DNA of 64,000 nucleotides from Defluviitaleaceae bacterium (GCA_009781755.1 WQVD01000001.1:186001-250000); one strand, 5' to 3'. Shown: positions 23,416 through 30,709, counted from the first letter of the stretch. The notes: generated by a model not told the origin, from the letters alone. Numbers and translations: made by a program.

Positions 23416-24383
23416 AAATTATTTGCATCAATTGCCCCGCCGGTTGCTTGATGACCGTCACCCCGGACGGAGAAGTTAGCGGCCATTTGTGCGACCGCGG
23501 TATCGACTACGCGCATGAGGAGCAAACCAACCCCACACGCAACATCACCACATCGGTACGGGTACGCGGCGGTATGTTGCCTACCCTGTCGGTTAAATCC
23601 GCCCGCCCCATCCCCAAGGGAAAGATTTTTGATGTGATGCGCGCAATAAAGAAAATTAACCCCGCCGCACCTGTCCACATGGGTGATGTGATTTTGTCCA
23701 ATGCAGCCGATACGGGCGTGGACATCATCGCTACGCGGCATGTGCCCGAACGTGCGTACATCTTCGATTTGGACGGCACGCTGCTGGACAGTGCAGGTAT
23801 TTGGAACATTATTAATCGTGCATTCTTCGCCAAACGCAACATCCCCTTTCCTGAGGATTATCAGCAATCAATTGGCGCGATGCCCTTCCCGGAAGTGGCG
23901 CGCTATACAAAAACACGCTTCAACTTACCCGAAACGCCCGAAGCATTGATGGAGGAATTTTTGACCGACAGCATCAACGCCTACGCCAACGACGTGCGCC
24001 TCAAGCCTGGTGCGAAAGAATATTTGCAACGTTTGCGCGCCAATGGACACAAAATGGCCGTCGCCACCGCCGCCCCACGCGAGTTGCTTACCCCCGCGTT
24101 GCAAAACCACGGTATTTACGACTTGTTCAACGCCATTTGCACCACCCAAGACGTGAGCAAGGGCAAAACCCATCCCGACATTTTCCTGCTGGCCGCTAGA
24201 AGCATCAACGCCCCTGTTGAGGCTTGCTTAGTATTTGACGATATCTTGCCTGCGATACAGACGGCCCATGCATTGGGCATGGCTACCTGTGGCCTGCGCG
24301 ACGACCAGCCCGACCATGTATGGGCGCAAATACAAGCATTGGCCGATTACACACTGGTTGATTTTAAAGACGCGATGCTGTAA
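23409..24383 (+). CDS. DUF1667 domain fused to HAD phosphatase
   Basis: A 324-residue two-domain protein. Residues 1-112 are DUF1667, with the four cysteines C6, C9, C13 and C28 (CINCPAGC and GHLCDRG) that probably hold a metal or cluster. From residue 116 a HAD hydrolase begins: motif I FDLDGTLLDSAG (nucleophile D120, acid D122), motif II TAAPRE, motif IV VFDDILPAIQ. The cap is of the phosphoglycolate phosphatase or beta-phosphoglucomutase type. DUF1667 is normally a separate protein of about 120 residues beside this oxidoreductase; the fusion suggests the HAD acts on the same substrate, perhaps a polyol phosphate. It ends inside the oppositely oriented ATPase gene (20-nt overlap). Confidence 0.85.
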   Translation: MLEIICINCPAGCLMTVTPDGEVSGHLCDRGIDYAHEEQTNPTRNITTSVRVRGGMLPTLSVKSARPIPKGKIFDVMRAIKKINPAAPVHMGDVILSNAADTGVDIIATRHVPERAYIFDLDGTLLDSAGIWNIINRAFFAKRNIPFPEDYQQSIGAMPFPEVARYTKTRFNLPETPEALMEEFLTDSINAYANDVRLKPGAKEYLQRLRANGHKMAVATAAPRELLTPALQNHGIYDLFNAICTTQDVSKGKTHPDIFLLAARSINAPVEACLVFDDILPAIQTAHALGMATCGLRDDQPDHVWAQIQALADYTLVDFKDAML

Positions 24384-24891
24384 TGCGCTTGAGCCGCGCG
24401 ATGGTTTCGTGTTCGCGTTCATCCAGTTTGCTTTCTATGTATTTAATGCGTGCTTGGCTCCGTGGGATGCGAATATTCTGCAAGGCAGATGCACGCTTGC
24501 TTGTTTTACGCAAGTCTTGCTGCAACACCAGCCATTCATTTTCTGCGTCGATGTAAGCGATTAAATTTTTGACGGCAGCTTGCCAAGTTATTGTCGCTTC
24601 GTCCAATGAAACCGTCGTGCCTGCCAACGGCAAATGTGTCATTCGCCCTTTATCTGCCAAACATCCCCTTCTAATTTTTTCCACGTTATTGATGCCAATG
24701 TCTTGATGCGCGGCTTCCAATGCATCGTAGGCGCGGTTTACGGCTGCGGCGGCTTCAGCGCGGATTACGTCAATGCGCTTCTTTACCGCGCGCAGGGTGA
24801 TTTGCAACGCTTGCCGCTTTAACTCAAGCAGATCGTATCCGCGTTGCGCCATTTTTAATTCTTGCTTCAATCGCATTAATTCAGTCTTCAT
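24364..24891 (-). CDS. V/A-type ATPase subunit D-like protein (orphan)
   Basis: A 175-residue coiled-coil protein. KTELMRLKQELKMAQRGYDLLELKRQAL is the N-terminal signature of V/A-ATPase subunit D (ends quoted: TELMRLK and LLELKRQAL), and the C-terminal IPRSQARIKYIESKLDEREHETIARLKRI matches the second long helix (in part). Subunit D is the central rotor shaft of the sodium or proton ATPase. None of the other subunits lie within the 64 kb, while they are normally encoded beside it. It is shorter than the usual 200-220. Start ATG 24891 has GGCGG upstream; a longer start at 24918 is possible. Divergent from the next gene. Confidence 0.8.
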   Translation of the reverse strand: MKTELMRLKQELKMAQRGYDLLELKRQALQITLRAVKKRIDVIRAEAAAAVNRAYDALEAAHQDIGINNVEKIRRGCLADKGRMTHLPLAGTTVSLDEATITWQAAVKNLIAYIDAENEWLVLQQDLRKTSKRASALQNIRIPRSQARIKYIESKLDEREHETIARLKRITASRL

Positions 24892-24995
24892 TTTAACACC
24901 GCCTTCACGCATATCCATATTTTGCCGCGCATATTATTTATACGGTGACGAAAATTAAACCCGAATAAAAACATATGCACACGGGAGGGATAGAT

Positions 24996-25466
24996 ATGCC
25001 ATCAGTTGGTATGGTTTCTAACGACGGGCACAGGATGACGCGTGCTTTTTTGCATTTGTGCGGGGGCGCGGCTAGTTGCTACCATATTACCGAACAGCAA
25101 CCCAACGGCCCCAAGATAAACGTATTGGTAGCCGACGCGCCTACGCCGGTGTTGGCAACCGTAGCACCGCGCCTTACACCCAACGACTACCTCATCGTCA
25201 ACGCCGACGATACAAACATATTTAACGCGCTGGGGCACACCCGCGCCAAGATTATCACCTACGGATTTAATTCACGCGCGTGTATTACGGCCAGCAGCGT
25301 CAGCGAGGACGGTTTGCAAGTGTGCATACAACGCGCTTTTGTGGACATGGAAGGACAAACCCGCACCCCGCAGGAATTTACCTCTCCTGTAACGTCTTTG
25401 GGCGCGGCAGCGGCATGGGCAGTTATCGGTTCGCAATCTGCCGGTTCTAATCTTTCAAATGCTTGA
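24996..25466 (+). CDS. Small protein with a Mur-ligase-like segment
   Basis: A 156-residue protein. PNDYLIVNADDTNIF and AKIITYGFNSRACITASSV resemble the end of the central domain of Mur ligases, where NADDP and ITYG precede the ligand-binding strand. The ATP-binding GTNGK loop and the C-terminal domain are absent, so it is not a ligase. It may be a spore- or wall-related relative with a binding role. Start ATG 24996 has GGGAGG 8 nt upstream (24983-24988); an earlier ATG at 24975 lies before that site. It is followed after 42 nt by the OB-fold gene in the same direction. Function unknown. Confidence 0.6.
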   Translation: MPSVGMVSNDGHRMTRAFLHLCGGAASCYHITEQQPNGPKINVLVADAPTPVLATVAPRLTPNDYLIVNADDTNIFNALGHTRAKIITYGFNSRACITASSVSEDGLQVCIQRAFVDMEGQTRTPQEFTSPVTSLGAAAAWAVIGSQSAGSNLSNA

Positions 25467-25508
25467 ATAAATTTTACAAGCACTGATGAACCGAAGGGAT
25501 GGATTTAC

Positions 25509-26165
25509 ATGGAACACGGCAACAATTTTATTGACATTGGCGGGTGTATTTGCTCCGACCTTACCTTTAGCCACGAGATTTATTCCGAAGGATTTTACCG
25601 CTTTGACGTAGAAGTTGCGCGGCTTAGCGGCAGTGCTGATGTACTGCCCGTAACCGTCAGCGAACGCATCATTGACCGCGTAGCCATGGTTCCGGGTGCA
25701 TACTTGCGCTTGTCGGGGCAGATCCGCTCTTACAATAATTATGTCGAAGCGGACCGCCGCAACAAACTCGTTCTCACCATTTTCGCCCGCGATGTAGAAA
25801 TCTTGGCCGCGCCCGACAGTAAGGCCAATGATGTATACCTCAACGGTTATATTTGCAAACCGCCGGTGTACCGCACCACCCCCTTTGGCCGCGAAATTGC
25901 TGATTTATTGGTGGCCGTTAACCGCTCGTACAAAAAATCCGACTACATACCCTGCATCGCTTGGGGTCGCAACGCGCGCTTTGCGGGTAAACTGACAGTG
26001 GGGGATAACATTGGCATTTGGGGGCGCATGCAAAGCCGCATCTACCAAAAAAAGCAACCCGATGATACCGTATTGGAAAAAACCGCTTACGAAGTGAGCG
26101 TCGCCAAAGTCGAAGTGGCCCTGCCGGCGGATACCGAGGAAATGCCGGCGGATGATAATTTTTGA
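25509..26165 (+). CDS. Tandem OB-fold SSB-like protein
   Basis: A 218-residue protein with two OB-fold-like halves. The first (about 5-105, FIDIGGCICSDLTFSHEIYSEGFYRFDVEVARLSG in part) and the second (about 110-205, VYLNGYICKPPVYRTTPFGREIADLLVAVNR in part) are both SSB-related; the second matches the SSB start and its IPCIAWGRNARFAGKL strand. The end EEMPADDNF is acidic with a final phenylalanine, like the DDDIPF tail by which SSB recruits repair proteins. It is likely a second, specialised single-strand DNA binding protein. Start ATG 25509 follows GAAGGGATGG. Confidence 0.72.
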   Translation: MEHGNNFIDIGGCICSDLTFSHEIYSEGFYRFDVEVARLSGSADVLPVTVSERIIDRVAMVPGAYLRLSGQIRSYNNYVEADRRNKLVLTIFARDVEILAAPDSKANDVYLNGYICKPPVYRTTPFGREIADLLVAVNRSYKKSDYIPCIAWGRNARFAGKLTVGDNIGIWGRMQSRIYQKKQPDDTVLEKTAYEVSVAKVEVALPADTEEMPADDNF

Positions 26166-26172
26166 TTATATT

Positions 26173-26202
26173 TTGACATTCACAATACATGTATGCTATT
26201 TT
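26173..26202 (+). promoter_or_regulatory. Promoter of the second ABC-F leader
   Basis: TTGACA (26173-26178), 18 nt, TATTTT (26197-26202). Transcription would start near 26209, about 260 nt before the ABC-F start. Confidence 0.65.
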
Positions 26203-26203
26203 G

Positions 26204-26402
26204 CCCCCATCTAATAACGACGGGGGCTAAAGCATGTCAGACACTTCTTGCTAACCAATCGGCATGATTGAACAGTAATGCGAATCGTTGAAGATTCGCC
26301 GCGGGCAACCGCCTGTTTTGTCGTGCCAACGCAAGAATGTGTTGATTTCAGCTTGTATCACGCGTCGCATTACTCCGTTGGGGCTTGCCGTGTGTTTTTA
26401 TG
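26204..26402 (+). promoter_or_regulatory. Attenuator leader of the ABC-F resistance gene
   Basis: The leader begins with GCCCCC/GGGGGC (26204-26227), whose right arm is also the ribosome site of a six-residue peptide ORF. Further on, GCGAATC/GATTCGC forms a hairpin near 26280-26299, and AGTAATGCG (26274-26282) can pair with CGCATTACT (26366-26374), enclosing most of the leader. A terminator follows. Alternative folds of this kind are the basis of ribosome-controlled attenuation in lsa, vga and vmlR-type genes. No T-box or known metabolite aptamer was recognised. Confidence 0.6.
26234..26254 (+). CDS. Leader peptide MSDTSC
   Basis: ATG 26234 stands 7 nt behind GGGGG and the frame stops at TAA after six codons. 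It is the first ORF of the leader of the ABC-F gene. The site would be hidden when the GCCCCC/GGGGGC hairpin forms. Function is inferred from position only. Confidence 0.45.
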   Translation: MSDTSC

Positions 26403-26440
26403 AGCCGCGAGAATTCACTTCTTGCGGCTTATTTTTTATT
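26403..26440 (+). terminator. Attenuator terminator before ABC-F resistance gene
   Basis: AGCCGCGAGAA (26403-26413) pairs with TTCTTGCGGCT (26419-26429) with one G-T, followed by TTATTTTTTATTT. It lies 27 nt before the ABC-F start codon, so the gene is transcribed only on readthrough. Confidence 0.85.
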
Positions 26441-26466
26441 TAGCGATACCACAGGAGGAAAGTATA

Positions 26467-27965
26467 ATGGCATTGATTAACGTATCCAACCTAACTTTCG
26501 CCTACGAAGGCAGTTATGACAATATATTTGAAGATGTAAGCTTCCAAATAAACACGGATTGGAAACTGGGTTTCACAGGGCGTAATGGACGCGGCAAGAC
26601 GACATTTCTCAACTTATTGCGAGAGATATACGAACACAACGGCTCCATCACCGCGCCCGTACAATTTGAATATTTCCCCTACAATGTGCACGATACGGCG
26701 CAGATGACGGAAAATATGATTGGCGAAATTTGCACCGATTACGAGGATTGGCAATTGCAACGCGAACTGTCCTTGCTGGAAGTGAACGATGACATACTAC
26801 GCCGCCCTTTCCGCACCCTGTCCAACGGCGAGCAAACGAAAGTCCTGCTCGCTGCGCTATTCTTAAACGAAAACCGCTTCCTGCTCATTGACGAGCCCAC
26901 CAACCACTTGGATCAACACGGGCGCGGCATCGTTAGCCGTTATTTGAATGGCAAGAAGGGCTTTATTTTAGTATCGCATTACCGCGCGTTTTTGGATGGT
27001 TGCATCGACCATGTCCTGTCCATCAACCGCGCCAACATTGAAATCCAGCGCGGCAATTTCTCCTCTTGGTGGGCAAACAAAGAAATGCGTGACCATTTCG
27101 AGTTGGCTGAAAATGCGAAGTTAAAAAAAGACATCAAACGCATGGAAGCCGCCGCCCGCCAAAGCACCCAATGGGCAGACAAAGCTGAATCATCAAAGAT
27201 GGGTAAAGGTGCCGCTGCAGCCCGCAAGAAAGGCCACGTAGGCGCAGGCACCAAGGAATACAAGGCCGAAAACCCCGCAAGATGCAGCAACGTCGCAAAA
27301 ATCTGGAACGCCGCCAAGACGCCGCAATCGAAGAAAAATCCACCCTGCTCAAAAACCTGGACCGCACCGACGATTTGAAAATTGTTCAACCTATTAGCCA
27401 CACTAATAGGTTGGTTACGCTTGACGACGTGTCCATCCGGTACGGAGACAAAATCGCCTGCCGTGATGTAAACTTCTCCATTGAACGCGGTGACCGCATC
27501 GCTCTACAGGGCAAAAACGGCTCCGGCAAGTCTAGCGTCATCAAGTTAATCATGGGCGAGAACATCCAACACACGGGCAGCGTCACCCGCGCCAGCCAAC
27601 TGCGGATATCCTACGTATCGCAAGACACCTCGTTTCTGCGCGGCAACCTTACCGACTACGCGCATGAATATGGTATCGATGAAAGTTTGTTCAAAGCGAT
27701 ACTACGCAAGCTGGATTTTTCGCGCACGCAATTTGACAAAGACATGCAAACCTTCAGCGGCGGCCAAAAAAAGAAAACGCTCATCGCCAAGAGCCTATGC
27801 GAAAAAGCACACCTGCTTATATGGGACGAGCCATTAAACTTCATAGATGTCCTGTCGCGCATGCAAATTGAGGAATTGCTGCTGACGCACAAACCCACGA
27901 TTTTGTTCGTGGAACACGACCATATCTTTTGCGGAAAGATTGCTAATAAAACGATGTGTTTGTAA
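26467..27965 (+). pseudogene. ABC-F ribosomal protection protein, frameshifted
   Basis: Two overlapping frames together make a normal ABC-F protein of about 499 residues. The first (from ATG 26467, GGAGG 9 nt upstream) has GRNGRGKTT, LSNGEQTK and LLIDEPTNHLD and loses its frame near 27278-27290. There GCAAG-ATG appears where GCAAAG-ATG would continue KPAKMQQRRKNLERR. The second frame (from about 27282) carries GKNGSGKSS, FSGGQKKK, LLIWDEPLNFID and ends FVEHDHIFCGKIA. The short C-terminus and NFIDVLSRMQIEELL are typical of Lsa/Vga-type proteins against lincosamides, pleuromutilins and streptogramins A. One missing A explains the break: it may be a real inactivation, a sequencing error, or rarely a recoding site. 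Palindrome P6 lies in the second half. Confidence 0.85.
27387..27413. repeat. 27-nt palindrome family, copy P6 (inside coding sequence)
   Basis: Left arm CAACCTATTAG, centre CCACA, right arm the exact reverse complement. In the second frame of the ABC-F gene it encodes QPISHTNRL, just before the second ATPase domain, where the linker tolerates insertions. Confidence 0.8.
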
Positions 27966-28052
27966 CAATGCCTTGATAATCTTTTACTTCTTGAGTATTA
28001 TGGGATGAAATATCATATTCAATCATTTGAAAGAAATTACCCGCCAAACTAT

Positions 28053-28082
28053 TTGACAATCAACAAACCCATATGCTACACT
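28053..28082 (+). promoter_or_regulatory. Promoter of the infC operon
   Basis: TTGACA (28053-28058), 18 nt, TACACT (28077-28082). The leader would be about 275 nt long and holds a terminator and the shared two-hairpin motif. The gap 27966-28363 has no ORF. Confidence 0.7.
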
Positions 28083-28189
28083 CCGTGCCAAGCAGAAGAG
28101 CCTCTTCTCACCCCGCGCCGCTTTGCGTGCTACAGGGTCGTTAGCGCAAGAACCTTTCTATATTATTTAGGAAGCCGTGCGTTATTTTG

Positions 28190-28219
28190 AAGTGGGCGAT
28201 GATGCCCACTTATTTTTTT
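28190..28219 (+). terminator. Attenuator terminator in infC leader
   Basis: AGTGGGC (28191-28197) pairs with GCCCACT (28204-28210) over GATGAT, followed by TATTTTTTTG. It lies inside the leader, 145 nt before infC, consistent with feedback control of infC-rpmI-rplT by L20 as known in Bacillus. Confidence 0.8.
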
Positions 28220-28252
28220 GGCTTTAATAAAGCTTGAAAAGATATAGTTGAT

Positions 28253-28318
28253 AAAAATTCCGTTAAAGCGGAATTACCCCGTTCTTAATTGCGGGTGAAG
28301 CGTTTCGCAATTGTGAAC
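28253..28318 (+). promoter_or_regulatory. Two-hairpin leader RNA motif before infC
   Basis: Hairpin TTCCG-TTAAAG-CGGAA, linker ACCCCGTTC, then AATTGCG paired with CGCAATT around the loop GGTGAAGCGTTT. Linker CCC can pair with GGG at the start of the loop. The same order and the loop sequence GGGTGAAGCGTT recur at 4059-4123 in front of an ABC-F gene. Confidence 0.65.
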
Positions 28319-28363
28319 TAGTAACAATTGTTCATTGGTAACAACGAAAGGAGTTGAGTCAGC

Positions 28364-28900
28364 ATCACCGATTTAATGATTAACGAGCAAATCAGGGACA
28401 AAGAAGTGCGCCTTATCGACTCGGACGGCACCCAAATGGGCATCGTCGCGGGCAAAGATGCCCAACGCATGGCCGATGAAAAGCGTATGGACCTGGTTAA
28501 GATTTCGCCTACGGCGGTACCGCCGGTGTGCAAGATCATGGACTATTCAAAGTTCCGTTTCGAGCAGTCCAAAAAAGAAAAAGAAGCCCGCAAAAAACAA
28601 CGGACGATAGACATCAAGGAAGTGCGCCTATCCCCCAACATCGACACGCACGACGTGCAAGTCAAGATGAAAAAAGCCATTGAATTCCTCAAAGGCGGGG
28701 ACAAGGTCAAAGTCACCATACGCTTCCGCGGCCGCGAACTGGGCCGTACCGAAGGTGGATTCGTCATCATGAACGACTTCGCCGCCAAACTGGCGGAGTT
28801 GGGCAACATCGAAAAAGCCCCCAAAATGGAAGGCCGCTCGATGGCGATGTTTATCGCACCCAAACCCATTCAGAAAGACCAAAAAGAACAAAAGGAGTAG
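28364..28900 (+). CDS. infC: Translation initiation factor IF-3
   Basis: A 178-residue factor that checks start codon pairing on the 30S subunit. The start is taken as ATC 28364, not the ATG at 28376. AAAGGAG (28347-28353) is 10 nt before ATC, and the resulting N-terminus ITDLMINEQIRDKEVRLI matches the family, which begins ISKD(L)..NEQI. Rare ATT/ATC starts are a known feature of infC and let IF-3 lower its own translation. The N domain runs to about residue 85, then a linker (KKEKEARKKQ) and the C domain with DTHDVQVKMKKAIEFL and VTIRFRGRELGR. rpmI follows after 6 nt. Confidence 0.95.
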   Translation: MTDLMINEQIRDKEVRLIDSDGTQMGIVAGKDAQRMADEKRMDLVKISPTAVPPVCKIMDYSKFRFEQSKKEKEARKKQRTIDIKEVRLSPNIDTHDVQVKMKKAIEFLKGGDKVKVTIRFRGRELGRTEGGFVIMNDFAAKLAELGNIEKAPKMEGRSMAMFIAPKPIQKDQKEQKE

Positions 28901-28906
28901 GTTACG

Positions 28907-29104
28907 ATGCCAAAATTAAAAACCAAAAAAGCCGCCGCCAAACGCTTCAAAGCCACCGGCACCGGCAAATTCAAGCACCCCAAAGCAGGCAAGCAGCATA
29001 TCCTTGGTAAAAAAAGTCCCAAACGTAAAATGACCCTGCGCAAAATGGGCATGGTGGACAAAACCAACGAGGCCGCCGTGCGCGCAATGATGCCGTATGC
29101 CTAA
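28907..29104 (+). CDS. rpmI: 50S ribosomal protein L35
   Basis: A 65-residue basic protein starting [20 protein letters not shown], the L35 signature, with [16 protein letters not shown] in the second half. It binds 23S rRNA in the large subunit. SD AGGAG is before ATG 28907. It stands between infC and rplT as in nearly all bacteria and shares their control. Confidence 0.97.
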   Translation: MPKLKTKKAAAKRFKATGTGKFKHPKAGKQHILGKKSPKRKMTLRKMGMVDKTNEAAVRAMMPYA

Positions 29105-29145
29105 GCAAAACGCGCAGCAAATCTAATTTTTAGGAGGACTTTATC

Positions 29146-29496
29146 ATGGCAAGGATAAAAGGCGCCCTGGGCGCAAAAAAGAAGCACAAACGCACGCTTA
29201 AATTAGCCAAAGGCTACGTAGGAGCCCGCAGCAGACAATATAGAGTCGCAAAACAAGCTGTCATGCGCGCCATGGCATCGCAATTCGTAGGCCGCAAACA
29301 AACCAAACGCGAATTCCGCCGCCTGTGGATTACCCGTATTAATGCGGCAGCCCGCCTGCACGACCTCAGCTACAGCCAATTTATGTTTGGCCTCAAACAA
29401 GCCGGCATCAACATCAACCGCAAAATGCTGGCTGAAATGGCCGTCAACGACGCAGCCGCGTTCGGCCAACTGGCCAAAGTAGCATCCGGGCAATAA
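29146..29496 (+). CDS. rplT: 50S ribosomal protein L20
   Basis: A 116-residue rRNA-binding protein. KLAKGYVGARSRQYRVAKQAV and LWITRINAAARLHDLSYSQFM (each in part) are family blocks. L20 is needed for early 50S assembly and represses its own operon by binding the leader. The start MARIKGALGAKKKHKRTLK differs slightly from the usual MARVKRGV but is the only start with AGGAGG in front. A terminator follows after 37 nt. Confidence 0.97.
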   Translation: MARIKGALGAKKKHKRTLKLAKGYVGARSRQYRVAKQAVMRAMASQFVGRKQTKREFRRLWITRINAAARLHDLSYSQFMFGLKQAGININRKMLAEMAVNDAAAFGQLAKVASGQ

Positions 29497-29532
29497 ATCC
29501 CACACACCCCCCACAATTAACCAAGACAAAAT

Positions 29533-29576
29533 AAAACGCAAAATTTAGGGACTTCCCTCAAATTTTGCGTTTTTTG
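29533..29576 (+). terminator. Terminator of the infC-rpmI-rplT operon
   Basis: AACGCAAAATTT and AAATTTTGCGTT pair, with GGG/CCC inside, and six T follow. Confidence 0.9.
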
Positions 29577-29611
29577 TATAAATTCTGAAAATTTTACAGA
29601 TAATATAAATT

Positions 29612-29642
29612 ATTACTCCGAGCAGCCAAATATCGGAGTAAT
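29612..29642. repeat. Inverted repeat upstream of spoVT
   Basis: ATTACTCCGA (29612-29621) and its complement TCGGAGTAAT (29633-29642) are 11 nt apart, 50 nt before the spoVT start. It may be an operator, or a hairpin in the leader. The T-run needed for a terminator is missing. Confidence 0.5.
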
Positions 29643-29691
29643 TTAAACCATGACAATTTATAGCTGTGGCTATATTTAAGGAGGCAACATC

Positions 29692-30237
29692 GTGAAAGCA
29701 ACAGGCATTGTGAGAAGAATAGACGATTTGGGGCGGGTAGTCATCCCCAAAGAAATACGCCGCACCCTACGCATACGCGAAGGCGACCCACTGGAAATCT
29801 TCACCGACCGGGAAGGCGAAATTATCCTGAAAAAATATTCCCCCATCGGCGAATTGGGTAACTTCGCCAAAGAATATGCAGAAAGCTTATCCCAATCGTC
29901 AGGTCATATCACCTGCATTGTAGACAAAGACCAAATAATCGCCGTATCAGGCGGCGCACGCAAGGAATTTCTCGAAAAAAACATCTCTCCCGCGCTAGAA
30001 AAAATGATTAACCAACGCTCCACCCTATCTGCCAGCCGCAACGACCCCTCTTTCATCCCCATCATCGAAGACGACGACCCCTCCACCTATTCCAATGAAT
30101 TCATCGCCCCCATCATCGCCGAAGGTGATGTACTAGGAGCCATCGTATTCCTCTCGCCCGATAAAAAAATGGGTGAAGTCGAAGGCAAACTTGCACTAAC
30201 CGCCGCAGGTTTCCTAGGACGGCAGATGGAACAGTAA
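29692..30237 (+). CDS. spoVT: Stage V sporulation regulator SpoVT
   Basis: A 181-residue transcription factor. Start GTG 29692 with AAGGAGG 7 nt upstream. Residues 1-52 are the swapped-hairpin AbrB domain (MKATGIVRRIDDLGRVVIPK, EIRRTLRIREGDPLEIF), which binds DNA as a dimer. Residues 56-180 form a GAF-like ligand domain. In Bacillus SpoVT adjusts sigma-G genes in the forespore and is 178 residues. The two-domain length separates it from AbrB and Abh. Confidence 0.94.
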   Translation: MKATGIVRRIDDLGRVVIPKEIRRTLRIREGDPLEIFTDREGEIILKKYSPIGELGNFAKEYAESLSQSSGHITCIVDKDQIIAVSGGARKEFLEKNISPALEKMINQRSTLSASRNDPSFIPIIEDDDPSTYSNEFIAPIIAEGDVLGAIVFLSPDKKMGEVEGKLALTAAGFLGRQMEQ

Positions 30238-30255
30238 ACAGCAATACACCCGTTG

Positions 30256-30287
30256 AAAGTGTACCGACAAAATGGTACACTTTTTTT
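30256..30287. terminator. Terminator after spoVT
   Basis: AAAGTGTACC and GGTACACTTT pair over GACAAAAT, followed by TTTT. The same stem sequence is used at 49208-49246. Confidence 0.9.
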
Positions 30288-30327
30288 GTAGAAAATTATT
30301 AAACAACAATAAAGGAAGAAGGGCATC

Positions 30328-30675
30328 ATGTACGAATTAAATCACATCTTAGAAACTCTCTTATCCCCCGAAGGCTGCCCGTGGGATCGCGAACAGACCC
30401 ATGAAAGTCTCATCCCATGCATGTTGGAAGAAGCGCAAGAAGCCATAGATGCTATAAAATCGAAAAATATGGTTAACCTACAAGAGGAACTGGGCGATGT
30501 GCTGTTGCAAGTAGTTTTTCACGCAAAATTAGCGGAAATGGCGGGGATTTTCACCTTGAAAGACGTGGTCCGGGGTTTGTGCGACAAGTTGATACGACGG
30601 CACACGCACGTATTCGGTGACGAAAAAGCGTCCAATGCGGAAGAAGCCCTGCGAATTTGGCAGAAAAACAAGTAA
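30328..30675 (+). CDS. mazG: MazG-type nucleoside triphosphate pyrophosphohydrolase
   Basis: A 115-residue single-domain MazG. CPWDREQTHESLIPCMLEEAQEA and EELGDVLLQVVFHAKLAE contain the E-x2-E and E-x2-D metal ligands (about residues 34-37 and 57-60). Full MazG has two such domains (about 260 residues), so this is the one-domain form that starts like the C-terminal catalytic domain (CPWDREQTH). It hydrolyses NTPs or dNTPs to monophosphates to clean the pool. In Bacillus the two-domain mazG follows spoVT and spoVB and precedes an RNA-binding protein and hup; here the order spoVT-mazG-hup is the same in short. Confidence 0.9.
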   Translation: MYELNHILETLLSPEGCPWDREQTHESLIPCMLEEAQEAIDAIKSKNMVNLQEELGDVLLQVVFHAKLAEMAGIFTLKDVVRGLCDKLIRRHTHVFGDEKASNAEEALRIWQKNK

Positions 30676-30680
30676 ATTCC

Positions 30681-30709
30681 TTGACAAACGTAAAAGAAGC
30701 GTTTATAAA
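30681..30709 (+). promoter_or_regulatory. Promoter of hup
   Basis: TTGACA (30681-30686), 17 nt, TATAAA (30704-30709). The leader contains a small GC-rich hairpin (GCGGA/TCCGC) near 30728-30742. Confidence 0.8.

Noticed and set aside
26280-26340. T-box riboswitch in the leader of the ABC-F gene
   Set aside because: A GCGGGCAACCGCC stretch hints at the antiterminator, but the AGGGTGGnACCGCG core and the specifier loop are missing.
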